Origin: Deltaproteobacteria bacterium | GTDB lineage: Bacteria > Desulfobacterota > Desulfomonilia > Desulfomonilales > Desulfomonilaceae | Assembly: GCA_021777225.1 (NCBI GenBank) | Contig: JAJYDQ010000010.1 | Span: forward strand, 1 to 64,000 | Length of the DNA: 64,000 bases | Direction of reading: 5' to 3' | Shown: positions 35,251 through 43,966 of the stretch, one piece after another | Layout: the number at the start of each line of letters is the position of its first letter | How positions within the stretch are numbered: the first letter of the stretch is position 1 | The notes under the pieces: model-generated | What the model was told of the DNA's origin: nothing | Seen by the model: only the letters and a program-made list of their open reading frames with translations | Database searches by the model: none | Program-made: the position numbers and the translations under genes

Positions 35251-36981
35251 TCACGTCCCTGCCTGTTCCGGGGATTCTTTCGGTATATAAACCGTAAACC
35301 TCGTTCCTTCTCCTAACCGGCTTTGGACCTCTACGTCGCCACCCAGTCTTTTAATTATTCCGTAGGTTATGGACAGTCCTAAACCAGTCCCCTGCCCGGC
35401 TTTCTTTGTTGTAAAAAAAGGTTCAAATATGTGTTTCAAGGTTTCTTCAGACATGCCTTGACCGGTATCCTCAACAATCACTCCCAGCATTTTGTCATCC
35501 TTCGTAAAACTGGATATGGAAATCGCTCCACCTTTCTCCATGGCGGCTAAGGCATTGTTCAGAAGGTTCAGAAAGACCTGCTGCAACTGGCCCCGATCAG
35601 AAGGGACCCTAGGCAGGTTTTCATCCAGGTCGAGATTTATCGTGACCCCTTTGTAAAGGGCTTCCTTCTCCAGAAATCCGAGGGTTTCCCGTATCACATC
35701 ATTGATATCCAGGATCTGGATTTCGACGTCCATCCTCCTGGCGAACCCCAGTAGTCGATGAGTGATCGTCCGGCATCTTTCCACAGACTGAATTATAGCG
35801 CCTACCAGGCTCAGAAATTTTTCCTTATCAGGGAAGCTCGAGGCGAATTCTATCAAATCTTTAATAAGCCCTGCCTTCTCATTTATTATAGCCAACGGGT
35901 TGTTAACTTCGTGCGCGACTCCAGCGGCCAATCTGCCAATCGATGAAAGCTTGTGGGAATGTTCCATTTCACGCATTGCTAAGAGTCTCTTGTCATCGCT
36001 CTCCTTCATCCGCTTCATCATGATGTCCGTAAGCCTTAGCACCACAACAATTATGGCTACTAAACCGATAAGGAAGACGATCAGAAGGTCTGCCCTGAGA
36101 GTATACCAGGCTTTCATGACCTCGGAACGGGGCTTGATGAGCACAAAAATAAAATCTGAACGGTTAAAATAGGAATATACTAGGAAGATATCCCGTCCAA
36201 GAGTATCCTTTTTCTCAATCACGGCAGGTTCAAAACTTTTTGGTAGCTCCAACGGAGATTGATCCAGCACCTCTCCGTAAAACTTTGATTTGGTCTGAAA
36301 CACACCCTGTCTGTTGATCAAAAAAGCGTCGCTTTCCGGGTCCAAGTTCATAGATGTGATAAGATCATCGAACTTTGCGGTATTTATAGTGGCCCTAACG
36401 ATCCACTCTTTTCCATCATCAGTTATATGCTGGACAGCTATCGCTACATGAGGAAACCGCCTGTACCCCTTGAATACATCACTTATGTATACGCCATTTA
36501 CCTTAACCTGCTCGAACCATCCTTGCCCGGCGTAATTTTTCCCATGCAGATCATAAGGTCCAGCGTAACTGACTTGTGTTCCGCGCGAGTCGATAAGACC
36601 CAGGTCAACAAAACCTTCAAACTCTTTTTTAAGGACCCTAAAAATCCTGTTCAGGTTTTTGTCATCAGCCAATTCTTCATATGTGTAGGCCGAGGCGATA
36701 AAATTGACCGTGGAAAGCCTTCCGGCGAGAAACAATTCAAAAGAATATTTGGCCTTGTTCACCAACGCCCTCATTGGCGCCAATATTTCGTTTCTAAGGG
36801 CCGTCTGATACTCGAAATAATTGATAACGGTCATGAGTGAGAGAGGAACCACAGTAATTATAAGCATTAATGTCGCTATGTTGCGCCTGACTATTCGATA
36901 CCTTTCAGGAGTAGTTCTGTCATCTGGAATGTCAAGAAGGTGAGACAAAATGTCTTTCAAAGGCCTCATGAATATACTCAC
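35251..36981 (-). CDS. Membrane sensor histidine kinase with Cache domain
   Basis: A 576-residue class I histidine kinase: transmembrane helix (about 34-55), periplasmic double Cache domain (about 60-290, with FVDLGLIDSRGTQVSYAGP near 125), second helix (about 300-320), HisKA with GRLAAGVAHEVNNPLAII (His near residue 356), and an intact ATP-binding domain (FLNLLNNALAAMEKGG, VEDTGQGMSEE, FEPFFTTKKAGQGTGLGLSI). Cache domains bind small molecules in the periplasm, here perhaps a substrate of the linked TauE permease. It is the first gene of the minus-strand block; its promoter must lie in 36982-37277. Confidence 0.93.
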   Translation of the reverse strand: MSIFMRPLKDILSHLLDIPDDRTTPERYRIVRRNIATLMLIITVVPLSLMTVINYFEYQTALRNEILAPMRALVNKAKYSFELFLAGRLSTVNFIASAYTYEELADDKNLNRIFRVLKKEFEGFVDLGLIDSRGTQVSYAGPYDLHGKNYAGQGWFEQVKVNGVYISDVFKGYRRFPHVAIAVQHITDDGKEWIVRATINTAKFDDLITSMNLDPESDAFLINRQGVFQTKSKFYGEVLDQSPLELPKSFEPAVIEKKDTLGRDIFLVYSYFNRSDFIFVLIKPRSEVMKAWYTLRADLLIVFLIGLVAIIVVVLRLTDIMMKRMKESDDKRLLAMREMEHSHKLSSIGRLAAGVAHEVNNPLAIINEKAGLIKDLIEFASSFPDKEKFLSLVGAIIQSVERCRTITHRLLGFARRMDVEIQILDINDVIRETLGFLEKEALYKGVTINLDLDENLPRVPSDRGQLQQVFLNLLNNALAAMEKGGAISISSFTKDDKMLGVIVEDTGQGMSEETLKHIFEPFFTTKKAGQGTGLGLSITYGIIKRLGGDVEVQSRLGEGTRFTVYIPKESPEQAGT

Positions 36982-37229
36982 TGCCCAAGAGCAGATGGCT
37001 CCGGGGGGACTTGGTCAGGCTAGTGTTGCAATTTATCAAACAGTCCGTAGTAGTAGAATATCTGTCGAGACGCCAAGTGGTTCTTGATCGCCACATACAC
37101 AGATCGTGTTTTAAATTTATCATAGTTGTGGTCAAAGTTGAAGCTAGAAGCGCACAATTTATAAAAAAAATGAAGTCTGAAGTTACAATCTCAAATTGAT
37201 TCCAATTACTGTTTGAAAGTAATCGCGAC

Positions 37230-37258
37230 TCAAGATATAATTAAAAGTTATATCTTGA
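37230..37258. promoter_or_regulatory. 11-bp inverted repeat before the GT4 genes
   Basis: TCAAGATATAA (37230-37240) and TTATATCTTGA (37248-37258) are perfect inverted repeats around 7 bases, 19 bases before the GTG start at 37278. There is no T-run after it, so an operator or leader hairpin that affects translation fits better than a terminator. Confidence 0.5.
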
Positions 37259-37277
37259 TTGTAAGAGAAAAATACCT

Positions 37278-38513
37278 GTGAGACTACCCAAGATAGCATA
37301 CTTGACACTCTGGTTTCCAAAACCCTCGGAAACATTCATCTTCAGAGAAGTCTTAAATCTATGGGCAATGGATTTGCCTTTGAAGGTCTTTACACTCTAC
37401 GGAGAGCTTAAAAAGGGACTTTCTCCGGAAATGTCTTCGGTCGGGAATGAAAAGGTTGAACATTTAGGCGTTTCCATTTTGAAACATATCCTAGGGGATA
37501 TTGCTTTCTGGATGAAAAGAGAACCATGTACCACAAAGAAACTGTTCAAAACTGTTCCAATTAGGAGGTGGAAATCCATCGAATTTGGCGCTGAGAACAT
37601 CTTCGCTTTCTTGTGCGGGTTTTCTCTGGCCAAACGATTTCTCGAACACCCCTTTGATCACATTCACGCAACCTGGGCTATGGGGCCAGCTACTGCAGCA
37701 TGGGTTACTTCGGCATTGACGGGCATCCCTTTCAGTTTTGCCTGCCGCGCCGGCGATATCTATCCTCCAGATGGGGCGCTTTCCGAAAAAGTAATTGCTG
37801 CAAAATTTATCATTTCCGATAACATGACCAACGTGCCCTATCTTGAAGACATGGTTCCTGAATCAAAAGGTAAAATATTCGGGATCTATAACGGTATCCC
37901 GCTTGAAAAGGCGGCAGAAGCTCCTGTCCTGATGATTCCCCCGTACAGGATCCTCGCCCTGGGTCGCTTTGATCGAATAAAGGCTTATCACGTACTGCTT
38001 CAGGCATCTAAAATCTTAAAAGATTCGGGTCTTAATTTCAGGTTGACGCTTGCCGGCGATGGTCCGAGAAAATTTCAATTGAAGTATTTGACTCGCAAAC
38101 TCGGGTTGACCGATAGGGTCAATTTCCCCGGTTTTGTTCCGTACAATTTGGTGTCTGATCTGTATTGTTCTGCTGACGTGTTCGTTATGTCAAGCGCTGT
38201 TCACTCTACAGGCGACAGAGACGGTTTGCCCACTGTTATTATGGAAGCCCTGACACACAGACTGCCGGTAGTGTCTACGGACGTTTGCGGCATTCCCGAA
38301 GTGATTCAGAATGGAACAACCGGCTTGCTGGTCCCGCAGAATGATCCGGACTCCATGGCCAAAGCGATACTGGCCATGATTCAGGACCGCAATGTAGCGT
38401 TAAATATGGCGAGAAAGGGAAGAGATCTCGTTCTACGAGAGTTCAATCAAGAAAGAAACCACAAAAAAATTTTCGAACTCTTTTTAGATAAAATTGATGC
38501 AACCCAAAATTAG
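37278..38513 (+). CDS. Family 4 glycosyltransferase, first gene of the duplicated pair
   Basis: A 411-residue GT-B enzyme. The N-terminal domain starts IAYLTLWFPKPSETFI, with FIFREVLNL; the C-terminal GT1-type donor domain has RILALGRFDRIKAYHVLL near residue 226, NFPGFVPYN near 286, and the donor-phosphate motif VIMEALTHRLPVVSTDVCGIPEVI near residue 318. It probably adds a sugar to a surface polysaccharide. The start is GTG. A decayed copy of its first 95 codons lies at 39931-40201. It overlaps the next GT gene by 17 bases. Confidence 0.88.
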   Translation: MRLPKIAYLTLWFPKPSETFIFREVLNLWAMDLPLKVFTLYGELKKGLSPEMSSVGNEKVEHLGVSILKHILGDIAFWMKREPCTTKKLFKTVPIRRWKSIEFGAENIFAFLCGFSLAKRFLEHPFDHIHATWAMGPATAAWVTSALTGIPFSFACRAGDIYPPDGALSEKVIAAKFIISDNMTNVPYLEDMVPESKGKIFGIYNGIPLEKAAEAPVLMIPPYRILALGRFDRIKAYHVLLQASKILKDSGLNFRLTLAGDGPRKFQLKYLTRKLGLTDRVNFPGFVPYNLVSDLYCSADVFVMSSAVHSTGDRDGLPTVIMEALTHRLPVVSTDVCGIPEVIQNGTTGLLVPQNDPDSMAKAILAMIQDRNVALNMARKGRDLVLREFNQERNHKKIFELFLDKIDATQN

Positions 38514-39600
38514 TCCGCCATACCGAACGGTTATTATTTTGCAGGACCTGGAATTCGGAGGTACACAAAGGTACGCCATCCATCTGCTGAAACACTTGAA
38601 TCGGGAATTATTCAAGCTTGAACTATGGGTCTTGAGGGGTGGGGAAAACATGTTACCAATGGCTGAATCTAGCGGTGTTCCAGTTAAATACCTGTCAAGA
38701 GATTCATGGGTGACACCTCGAGCGCTCTGGAATTTTTTCTGGAAACTAAGGGACGAAAAGCCCGACGTGCTGTACACAATGACCGCAGTGCCCAATATCT
38801 GGGGACGTGTTTTTGCCGCCATCACCACTAATTCGATTGTAATCGCAAGCTGGCGAGGGAGACAGGAACAACAGTTTGAATCACTTTTATGGAGATTGAC
38901 GGATCGCCTGATATGTAACGCTAACGCGTTAAAGACGCATGTTATCAGAAGGCATCGCGTTGATCCTAAAAAAGTCGCTGTTGCGCCCAACGGCGTGGAT
39001 GTTAATTTCTTCACTCCAGACTCATCTTGCCGAGATCCTTTTCCTACAGTTATCTTTGTGGGGCGTATGGTCAAGGAAAAGGACCCTTTTACCCTGATTG
39101 AAGCTTTCAGCCTTCTACGAAAGCTTGTTCCCGACGCTCGGTTAATCTTAATAGGCCAGGGCTACTTGAATTCAAAACTGCGCCAAAAGGTGGCGGTAAG
39201 TGATTTGGAGGAACACATAGAACTCATTCCGGGCGCAAACGACATCCGGCCATTTTTAAGGCGAGGATGGCTATTTATATTACCATCGGTTTCCGAAGGT
39301 TTCCCTCAGGTCATAATTGAAGCCATGTCGTGTGGTTTGCCTGTGGTGGCCACGTCTGTGGGGGGCATTCCGGAAATAATCGAGAACGGCGTGAGTGGTC
39401 TGCTTGTTGCCCCGCGCTCCCCTGAATCTTTGGCGCAATCTATGGCAAAGCTTTTGTTGGACGACGAAACCCGAAACTTGATGGGCAGAAGAGCGCGAGA
39501 AATCGCCATAGAACGTTTTTCTCTTGAACATGTGGTCAAGATTACCGAGGAAATTGTACTTGCAGCGATCTCGGAAAGGCTCTTGAACCATCCGTACTGA
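38497..39600 (+). CDS. Family 4 glycosyltransferase, copy A
   Basis: A 367-residue GT-B enzyme beginning YRTVIILQDLEFGGTQRYA, where GGTQRY lies in the acceptor domain, then RLICNANALKTHVI, VAPNGVDVNFF near residue 168, VIFVGRMVKEKDPFTL near 188 and the EX7E-type motif VSEGFPQVIIEAMSCGLPV near residue 268. It shares roughly 80 percent of residues with the gene at 40210-41298 by eye, with the same length. ATG at 38497 is preferred over an in-frame TTG three bases before. It overlaps the upstream GT gene, so the two are translated together. Confidence 0.9.
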   Translation: MQPKISPPYRTVIILQDLEFGGTQRYAIHLLKHLNRELFKLELWVLRGGENMLPMAESSGVPVKYLSRDSWVTPRALWNFFWKLRDEKPDVLYTMTAVPNIWGRVFAAITTNSIVIASWRGRQEQQFESLLWRLTDRLICNANALKTHVIRRHRVDPKKVAVAPNGVDVNFFTPDSSCRDPFPTVIFVGRMVKEKDPFTLIEAFSLLRKLVPDARLILIGQGYLNSKLRQKVAVSDLEEHIELIPGANDIRPFLRRGWLFILPSVSEGFPQVIIEAMSCGLPVVATSVGGIPEIIENGVSGLLVAPRSPESLAQSMAKLLLDDETRNLMGRRAREIAIERFSLEHVVKITEEIVLAAISERLLNHPY

Positions 39601-39930
39601 ACCCTCTGGTAATTCTGAATTTCTTTTGCGGCAGAGATGGCTGGGCATTGTAAAAATCAGATTTTTATCCGTGGTCGCTCAAGACTCCCACAGTTGCTTG
39701 TATTAACCGACAAAGGGTTCACTCATTTACACGCTGTTAGTTTCAGTCAAATAACCGGCCGTGGAATACTTCACCGTTGCCCTATGAATTGAGTTTGGTT
39801 TTCAACGAATAAAGATTGTTTCCGTAGGACAGAGCGGGGCGTTCACATATATTCTGGTTTGCGGTTTGAAAGTGGCTAAATATAGTGGTATAGACAAATC
39901 TCATGTATTCGGCCTTGAGAGAAAATTCTG
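39601..39930. other. 330-base gap inside the GT duplication
   Basis: This interval separates copy A from the pseudogene fragment. It has no open frame of note. The last 30 bases resemble the leader of the first GT gene (TGAGAGAAAA before the start), so the duplication extends a little upstream. A short AT hairpin (TAAAAATC/GATTTTTA near 39650-39668) is present; no further function seen. Confidence 0.5.
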
Positions 39931-40201
39931 GTGAAACTTCCCCAAATAGCCTATTTGACACTTTCGTTTCCTTAACTCTCAGAGATTTTCATCTTCAGGG
40001 GATTTCTGGTTCCGGGAAATGGATTTGCAGTTAAAGATCATAACTTTGTATGGTGAGCTTGAAAATGCAATATCCCAGAAAGTGGCTTCAAGCCTTCGTG
40101 AAAAAGTTGAACGTTTAGGGATTTTCTATTTTAAAACGTATGTTGCGGGATGTGGTTTTGTGGATGAAAAGAAGACCGAATCGTACAAAGAGTTTGTTTA
40201 A
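39931..40201 (+). pseudogene. Decayed duplicate of the first GT4 gene (N-terminal fragment)
   Basis: The sequence matches the start of the gene at 37278: both begin GTG, then AA-rich codons for KLPQIAYLTL, and later ATGGATTTGC and a shared stretch around the KVER/KVEH codons. A stop codon occurs within the first 15 codons (CCTTAACTC), and frame shifts and deletions follow. The copy stops after the part matching MKR-type residues near codon 80-95 and is joined directly to the following GT gene, so about 950 bases of the original are deleted. It is a remnant left by tandem duplication of a two-gene unit. Confidence 0.85.
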
Positions 40202-40209
40202 TAAAATCC

Positions 40210-41298
40210 ATGCAAACCAAGATTAATCCACCATATCGAACTGTCATCACGCTTCAGGATTTGGAGTTCGGGGGAACACAAAGATACGCTATCCATCTGC
40301 TGAAACATTTGAATCGGAAATTATTCAAGCTCGAACTATGGGTCTTGAGAGGCGGGGACGACATGTTGTCCATGGCTGAATCTAGCGGTGTGCCAGTCAC
40401 ATACCTTTCGAAAGATTCATGGGTTACACCCAGAGCGCTTTGGAGGCTTTTCTGGAAACTCAGAGACGAAAATCCTGATGTTCTCTACACGATGACTGCT
40501 GTTCCTAATATTTGGGGGCGGATCTTTGCGGCCGCGACCACTGATTCAACAGTGATCGCAAGTTGGCGTAGAACACAGGAGCAACAGTTTGAATCACTCC
40601 TATGGAGATTGACGGATCTCTTGATATGTAACGCTAACGCGTCGAAGACGCATGTTATCAGGAGGCATCGAGTTGATCCCAAGAGAGTCGCTGTTGTGCC
40701 GAATGGCGTGGACATCAATTTCTTCACTCCTGATTCATCTTGCCGAGACCCCAGGCCTACGGTTGTTTTCATCGGACGTTTGGTCAGGCAAAAGGACCCT
40801 TTCAGCCTAATCGAAGCTTTCAGCCTTCTTCGAAAACTTGTTCCCGAAGCTCGGTTAATATTGATAGGCAAAGGTTACTTGAGTTCAAGGATCCAACAGA
40901 AAGTGACCGCAAGCGGATTGTCGGAGCACATAGAACTCATTTCAGGCGCATATGACGTGCGGCCGTTCCTGAGACGCGGATGGTTGCTTACACTGTCATC
41001 AGTTTCTGAAGGGTTCCCTCAAGTTATAATCGAAGCAATGTCGTGCGGTTTGCCTGTGGTGGCCACATCTGTGGGAGGAGTCCCGGAAATCATCGAAAAC
41101 GGCGTTAATGGGCTACTGGTTCAGCCTCACTCACCAGAATCTTTGGCGCAATCTATGGCGAAGATTTTGTTAGACGACGATGTTAGAAATTCGATGTGCA
41201 AAAAGGCGCGCGAAATGGCCACGGAGCGATTTTTACTGGAAAATGTCGTCAAACTTACTGAAGAAATTATACTCGACGTCGTAAGAGCAAAAAGCTAA
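40210..41298 (+). CDS. Family 4 glycosyltransferase, copy B
   Basis: A 362-residue paralogue of the enzyme at 38497, with the same motifs: LQDLEFGGTQRYA, LICNANASKTHVI, VVPNGVDINFF, VVFIGRLVRQKDPFSL, VSEGFPQVIIEAMSCGLPV. Differences cluster in the acceptor side and at the C-terminus, and the reading frame is intact, so it is probably under selection and perhaps has changed acceptor. It has no strong ribosome site apart from AATAAAATCC, and it follows the pseudogene directly. It ends overlapping the convergent unknown gene by four bases. Confidence 0.9.
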   Translation: MQTKINPPYRTVITLQDLEFGGTQRYAIHLLKHLNRKLFKLELWVLRGGDDMLSMAESSGVPVTYLSKDSWVTPRALWRLFWKLRDENPDVLYTMTAVPNIWGRIFAAATTDSTVIASWRRTQEQQFESLLWRLTDLLICNANASKTHVIRRHRVDPKRVAVVPNGVDINFFTPDSSCRDPRPTVVFIGRLVRQKDPFSLIEAFSLLRKLVPEARLILIGKGYLSSRIQQKVTASGLSEHIELISGAYDVRPFLRRGWLLTLSSVSEGFPQVIIEAMSCGLPVVATSVGGVPEIIENGVNGLLVQPHSPESLAQSMAKILLDDDVRNSMCKKAREMATERFLLENVVKLTEEIILDVVRAKS

Positions 41299-41768
41299 GC
41301 TTTGTACCAGTGTCCATTTTCAAGAAGAAAAATCAATACTACTATCTGTTCACTCTCTTTCCCAGATTCATCCTGTATGCGCTCCTTTACAATTACGGAC
41401 GCTATTTTGTCTACATCCGGCAAATCTTTTCTGTCCTGGTTTTCCATAATTTCAGGGGCGAATTTCAACTCGTAGCCAACAATTTTCGCGGGATTCAAGC
41501 GGGCTGACTCAAGGTAATTTTCGTAAGAATAGAATCTTTTGACGATTGATGAGGGAGCCAACAGATTCCATGTCCTATCCGAATTTCTGGACATCTCGGC
41601 TTCGAAATAATCTTTTATTACCGCCTGCAGATCTTCAGATTCCCCCGCCCACAGAAATGACTGCCAGTTTAAAAAAAATGACAGGATGACAGCCGTAACT
41701 CCAAGAATTTTTGAGGTTCGAGCTTTATAGATTTTATTGCGTTGTTCTAGGTAATCCATATCCGACAT
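41295..41768 (-). CDS. Membrane-anchored or secreted protein, unknown
   Basis: A 157-residue protein with a hydrophobic segment at residues 21-41 (ILGVTAVILSFFLNWQSFLW) that may be a signal anchor with cleavage near WAG. The mature part (LQAVIKDYFEAEMSRNSDRTWNLL onward, then PSSIVKRFYSYENYLESA, IVVLIFLLENGHWYKA) has the helix-first then beta pattern of NTF2-like domains with a final W-Y. The last strand motif favours that fold, but no family is certain. It lies before a SYLF gene on the same strand, with a 30-base gap. Confidence 0.6.
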   Translation of the reverse strand: MSDMDYLEQRNKIYKARTSKILGVTAVILSFFLNWQSFLWAGESEDLQAVIKDYFEAEMSRNSDRTWNLLAPSSIVKRFYSYENYLESARLNPAKIVGYELKFAPEIMENQDRKDLPDVDKIASVIVKERIQDESGKESEQIVVLIFLLENGHWYKA

Positions 41769-41798
41769 CAGACAAGAATTATAAACTCGCCTTAAATT

Positions 41799-42497
41799 CT
41801 ATTTTGACACAATGGAATTCAAAGTCTCAGCCAGTTTCACCGCAGCGGGGGAAAGTTGTCCCTGCTTGTGGAAAAATATGTCGATGATCGATACATCGGA
41901 ACCATAATAAGCCTCATTAGCGTCCCAATCAGCCTGTAAAACTGCTCCTTGAACAGTTAGACCTGCGAACAGCCCTCTAACTCTGGAATAAGACAAAATC
42001 CCGGACGATAATGAAATATCGGTATCCGCCGACGCTTCCCGTCCTATTGGACCAGCGGCAACGGAAGCGTCAACTCCAATTGTAAACCTGTTCTTGAACA
42101 AATTTCTGAGGTCAACGTCACTCATGACCAACAGAGTCAACTCCGATGACTGGACACCGATTTGCCACCCGAAACTACCACCGATCAGAGTTACAAACGC
42201 AGGAGGTCCCCATTTCCGGTCCGACGGGTCCCGCCGTAAGGCGACACCTTTACCATACTGCCCACCTATTCCCATGCCCGCTCTGATTACAGAAGGAAAT
42301 ACAATTATAGCTTTGCTACGATTGATCAAATCACGAGGGACCCTGCCGTCAGGAGCTTGAAGCAGTTCAATTATGACTTTTCGAGCATTATTCAAAATAT
42401 TTTCAAGCTCTGGATTCTCTGCGCATACATCGCCGTGCCAAAAACTTTCAATAAAAAACAACAGAATTAGAATTGGCACGGACTTATTTTTATTCAT
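41799..42497 (-). CDS. SYLF (DUF500/Ysc84-like) lipid-binding-domain protein
   Basis: A 232-residue protein with a signal peptide (KSVPILILLFFIESFWHGDVCA). The mature protein is a SYLF domain: AIIVFPSVIRAGMGIGGQYGKGV near residue 66, PPAFVTLIGGSFGWQIGVQ, LLVMSDVDLRNLF and SYSRVRGLFAGLTVQGAVL near residue 176, then YYGSD. SYLF domains bind phosphoinositide-like lipids in eukaryotes; the bacterial form is an exported, probably envelope-associated protein of uncertain role. It diverges from livK. Confidence 0.88.
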   Translation of the reverse strand: MNKNKSVPILILLFFIESFWHGDVCAENPELENILNNARKVIIELLQAPDGRVPRDLINRSKAIIVFPSVIRAGMGIGGQYGKGVALRRDPSDRKWGPPAFVTLIGGSFGWQIGVQSSELTLLVMSDVDLRNLFKNRFTIGVDASVAAGPIGREASADTDISLSSGILSYSRVRGLFAGLTVQGAVLQADWDANEAYYGSDVSIIDIFFHKQGQLSPAAVKLAETLNSIVSK

Positions 42498-42590
42498 TTG
42501 ATAGTCCCCATTGAAATTTAATTCAATGTTTACATGCTTCGGAAAAATTTGGCAATGTGTCCTGAATGAATCGATTTCCCTTTAATTTCC

Positions 42591-42628
42591 TTGACAATTT
42601 GAGACCAGCTCGTTATGTGAATAACGAG
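42591..42628 (+). promoter_or_regulatory. livK promoter overlapped by an 8-bp inverted repeat
   Basis: TTGACA (42591-42596) is a perfect -35 hexamer; 17 bases later TATGTG (42614-42619) can be the -10. CTCGTTAT (42609-42616) and ATAACGAG (42621-42628) form a perfect inverted repeat around GTGA, overlapping the -10. A repressor bound here would block RNA polymerase. It is 44 bases before the livK ATG. Confidence 0.6.
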
Positions 42629-42672
42629 TTCTTTCTTCCCTGCATTCCTTTTAGAAACTTAAGGAGTCGAAA

Positions 42673-43866
42673 ATGAGAATCAGTTCGTTCAGGCTGTTGG
42701 CGATTGTTTCGTCTCTACTAATCAGCATTGGCTTATCATACGCCGCTGAGGGACCAATCAAAGTTGGGGTGGTTTTACCCCTCACAGGTGAACAGGCTAA
42801 ATTCGGAGAGATTGAAAAGAACTCTCTTGTCATGGGGCTGGAGGAAATCAACAAAGCCGGAGGAGTTAACGGCAGGCAAATCGAATTGTTGATTGAGGAT
42901 GACACTGGTAAGCCCGATGTGGGGAGGTCCGCTGTAGAGAAACTGATTTCTCAGGACAAGGTAGTGGCGCTCACGGGAGGATATTCTTCGTCCGTCACTT
43001 ACGCTGTTTGCGCTGTAGCCCAGCAACATAAGACACCATTTTTGGTTAGCACGGGCTCATCGGACAAGATAACCGAGCAGGGATGGAATTTTGTTTTCAG
43101 AATTGCGCCTCCTGTAAGTGAATATCCAAAAGCGCTGAATTCATTTCTTTCGGAAATAGTTAAGCCGCAAAGTGTTGCAATACTCTATGAGAATACTCTT
43201 TTTGGGCAGTCGGGCGCCAAGGAATTTGCCGAGCAATGCGAGAAATCCGGCATTAAGGTCCTTATCAAGGAAGGATACGAAGCCGGGGCCGTTGATTTCA
43301 AGCCACTGCTGATAAAAGTCAAAGCGGCCAAGCCAGACTTTGTCTATATGGTTTCGTACGTCATGGACGCGGCCCTTCTCATGCGACAATCAAAAGAATT
43401 GAATTTCAATCCTAAATTGTTCGTAGGCGGCGGAGCAGGCTTTACACTGCCGGAGTTTGCCAAAAACGCCGGTAACGCGGCTGAGTACGTTTTTTCGGCG
43501 GACCTGTGGTCCCCACAACTACCTTATCCCGGAGCCAAGGAGTATTTTGAGAATTACAAAAAGCGCTACGGAGGGCCTACTGAATATCATGGCGCTGAAG
43601 CTTATGGGTGCGTTTACGTCGTTGCTGACGCCCTGAAACGCGCTAAAGAACTCACGCCCGCCGCCGTCCGGGACGCCATGGCGGCTACTGATCTAATGAC
43701 GGCTTTCGGGCCGGTAAAATTCGTTTCCTATGGCAAGAAAAAACAGCAAAATGCCTTGCCCACCTATCTTGTCCAATGGCAAAAAGGAATTTTAGAGACT
43801 GTCTGGCCTAAGAACGTGGCAACAAAGCCGTATGTGTATCCTGTGCCCGAATGGTCCGGCAGATAG
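42673..43866 (+). CDS. livK: Branched-chain amino-acid ABC transporter, substrate-binding protein
   Basis: A 397-residue periplasmic binding protein of the Leu/Ile/Val class. The signal peptide runs to about SYA/AEG (residue 24). The mature protein starts IKVGVVLPLTGEQAKFGE, with GVNGRQIELLIEDDTGKPD, then the ligand-pocket region GGYSSSVTYAV near residue 97 and the C-terminal lobe EYHGAEAYGCVYVVADAL. A good AAGGAG site precedes the ATG. It opens a complete liv operon whose genes are in the order K-H-M-G-F. The ligand may be an amino acid or another small organic solute such as an aromatic acid or amide. Confidence 0.93.
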   Translation: MRISSFRLLAIVSSLLISIGLSYAAEGPIKVGVVLPLTGEQAKFGEIEKNSLVMGLEEINKAGGVNGRQIELLIEDDTGKPDVGRSAVEKLISQDKVVALTGGYSSSVTYAVCAVAQQHKTPFLVSTGSSDKITEQGWNFVFRIAPPVSEYPKALNSFLSEIVKPQSVAILYENTLFGQSGAKEFAEQCEKSGIKVLIKEGYEAGAVDFKPLLIKVKAAKPDFVYMVSYVMDAALLMRQSKELNFNPKLFVGGGAGFTLPEFAKNAGNAAEYVFSADLWSPQLPYPGAKEYFENYKKRYGGPTEYHGAEAYGCVYVVADALKRAKELTPAAVRDAMAATDLMTAFGPVKFVSYGKKKQQNALPTYLVQWQKGILETVWPKNVATKPYVYPVPEWSGR

Positions 43867-43966
43867 GATTGAATTAGAGCAGTTCCTTACATGATCATTA
43901 GGTTTTTCCCAGATTGATGTTCGGTTGGGAGTTCTCGAGACTGTTTAAAAATTTAAGAACCAAATA

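Noticed and set aside
42094-42360. 88-residue plus-strand frame inside the SYLF gene
   Set aside because: It is a shadow of the SYLF coding strand and shows no independent signal.
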